From the NCBI GenBank assembly GCA_030917985.1, contig JAUPTR010000394.1, positions 1 to 7,111 on the forward strand: DNA of 7,111 nt, read 5' to 3'. The notes under the pieces were generated by a model. It was not told where the DNA came from. It worked only from the letters and a program-made list of their open reading frames with translations, and made no database searches. Position numbers and translations under genes: made by a program. The DNA is from Pseudomonadota bacterium. GTDB lineage: Bacteria; Pseudomonadota; Gammaproteobacteria; Burkholderiales; SCOH01. This document shows positions 6,641 through 7,111 of this stretch, piece after piece; the stretch's first letter is position 1, and every line of letters begins with the position of its first letter.

Positions 6641-7036
6641 GTGGATCAGTCGCAACAAGTTGCAAAGGAAAGCCCGTACAAGGGTAAAACCGGCATCCGC
6701 CGGGTTCTCAATGCCACCGGTTATTCCCTTTCCGGACTGGCAGCAGCCTGGCGCTGCGAGGCGGCGTTCAGGCAGTTGCTGCTGCTCGCCTTGTCGGGCA
6801 TCGCTCTCGCCATCTGGCTGCCATTGCCGGGGTGGGGGCGGGCGCTGATCGTGGTTTGTCACCTGGTATCGCTGATGGTTGAGTTGCTCAATTCGGCGAT
6901 TGAAGCTGCCGTGGATCACACGTCATTGGCGCGGCATCTGCTGGCAAAGCGTGCCAAGGATATGGGCAGCGCGGCCCAGTTCGTCAGTTTGTGCAATATC
7001 GTTGGTGTGTGGGCGCTGGTGTTGTTCGCACGGTGA
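6641..7036 (+). CDS. dgkA: diacylglycerol kinase (DgkA, integral membrane)
   Basis: This small inner-membrane enzyme, a homotrimer in E. coli, phosphorylates diacylglycerol with ATP to phosphatidic acid. It recycles diacylglycerol left when phospholipid head groups are used for periplasmic glucans and envelope modification. The product is 131 residues against about 122 in E. coli; the excess is N-terminal. The amphipathic segment and surface helix (GYSLSGLAAAW, EAAFRQ with Glu40) precede three hydrophobic segments at about 46-62, 66-87 and 113-130. The catalytic signature VELLNSAIEAAVD holds Glu81, Asn84 and Glu88, and RAKDMGSAA holds Lys106 and Asp107, matching E. coli Glu69, Asn72, Glu76, Lys94 and Asp95. 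The start is GTG: an in-frame TAA at 6632-6634 excludes anything earlier and no later start codon precedes the conserved region. The ribosome site is poor (AAGCGG). A terminator follows 25 bases after the stop. Confidence 0.95.
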   Translation: MDQSQQVAKESPYKGKTGIRRVLNATGYSLSGLAAAWRCEAAFRQLLLLALSGIALAIWLPLPGWGRALIVVCHLVSLMVELLNSAIEAAVDHTSLARHLLAKRAKDMGSAAQFVSLCNIVGVWALVLFAR

Positions 7037-7061
7037 ATGCATACATCAGCCTTCTGCCAAT

Positions 7062-7094
7062 AAAAAATCGAGCCGCTAGGTGCTCGCTTTTTTT
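7062..7094 (+). terminator. intrinsic terminator after dgkA
   Basis: The stem CGAGC (7069-7073) pairs with GCTCG (7082-7086) around an eight-base loop. It is flanked by A6 on the left and T7 on the right, which can extend the stem and supply the U-tract. It lies 25 bases past the dgkA stop. The A-tract means it could also work for a minus-strand gene arriving from the right. Confidence 0.85.
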
Positions 7095-7100
7095 ATTTGA

Positions 7101-7111
7101 AGAAGGTGAGA
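7101..7111 (+). promoter_or_regulatory. possible Shine-Dalgarno of a gene beyond the window
   Basis: AGAAGGTGAGA at the right edge contains AAGGTGA, which matches part of the anti-Shine-Dalgarno complement. A plus-strand gene could start just outside the window, although no promoter fits between it and the terminator. This is speculative. Confidence 0.2.

Noticed and set aside
1..7111. CRISPR array, insertion sequence or phage segment
   Set aside because: I saw no regularly spaced repeats, transposase or integrase motifs, or terminal inverted repeats.

Overview
The window looks like ordinary chromosomal DNA of a Gram-negative proteobacterium, most likely a beta- or gammaproteobacterium. The evidence is a Coq7-type di-iron ubiquinone hydroxylase, a family I inorganic pyrophosphatase very close to the E. 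coli enzyme, a proteobacterial integral-membrane diacylglycerol kinase (DgkA) and RmuC. Base composition is moderately GC-rich. I cannot assign a genus from sequence alone.

Layout from left to right: about 156 bases with no supported gene. Then ppa on the minus strand (212-748), ending in a strong intrinsic terminator (157-191) and driven by a promoter with a perfect TATAAT. Divergent from it is a two-gene operon on the plus strand: a GlcF-like iron-sulfur protein (879-2093) whose end overlaps coq7 (2087-2713) by 7 bases. A 106-base convergent gap follows, with unusually dense inverted-repeat structure but no U-tract. Next comes a large minus-strand gene (2820-4871) for an exported protein with an unrecognised N-terminal half, a ricin-type beta-trefoil lectin domain and two C-terminal Cys-containing repeats. 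A 273-base divergent promoter region then separates it from rmuC (5145-6569) and dgkA (6641-7036) on the plus strand, closed by an intrinsic terminator (7062-7094).

Most genes are core metabolism or maintenance: pyrophosphate removal, electron input towards the quinone pool, ubiquinone synthesis, restraint of DNA recombination, and recycling of diacylglycerol to phosphatidic acid. The GlcF-like/Coq7 pair shares a quinone theme: one is probably an electron-transfer subunit feeding quinone, the other makes quinone. The lectin-like exported protein is the accessory gene and the least explained item. I see no mobile element, CRISPR array, tRNA or rRNA, and no convincing new multi-gene system.
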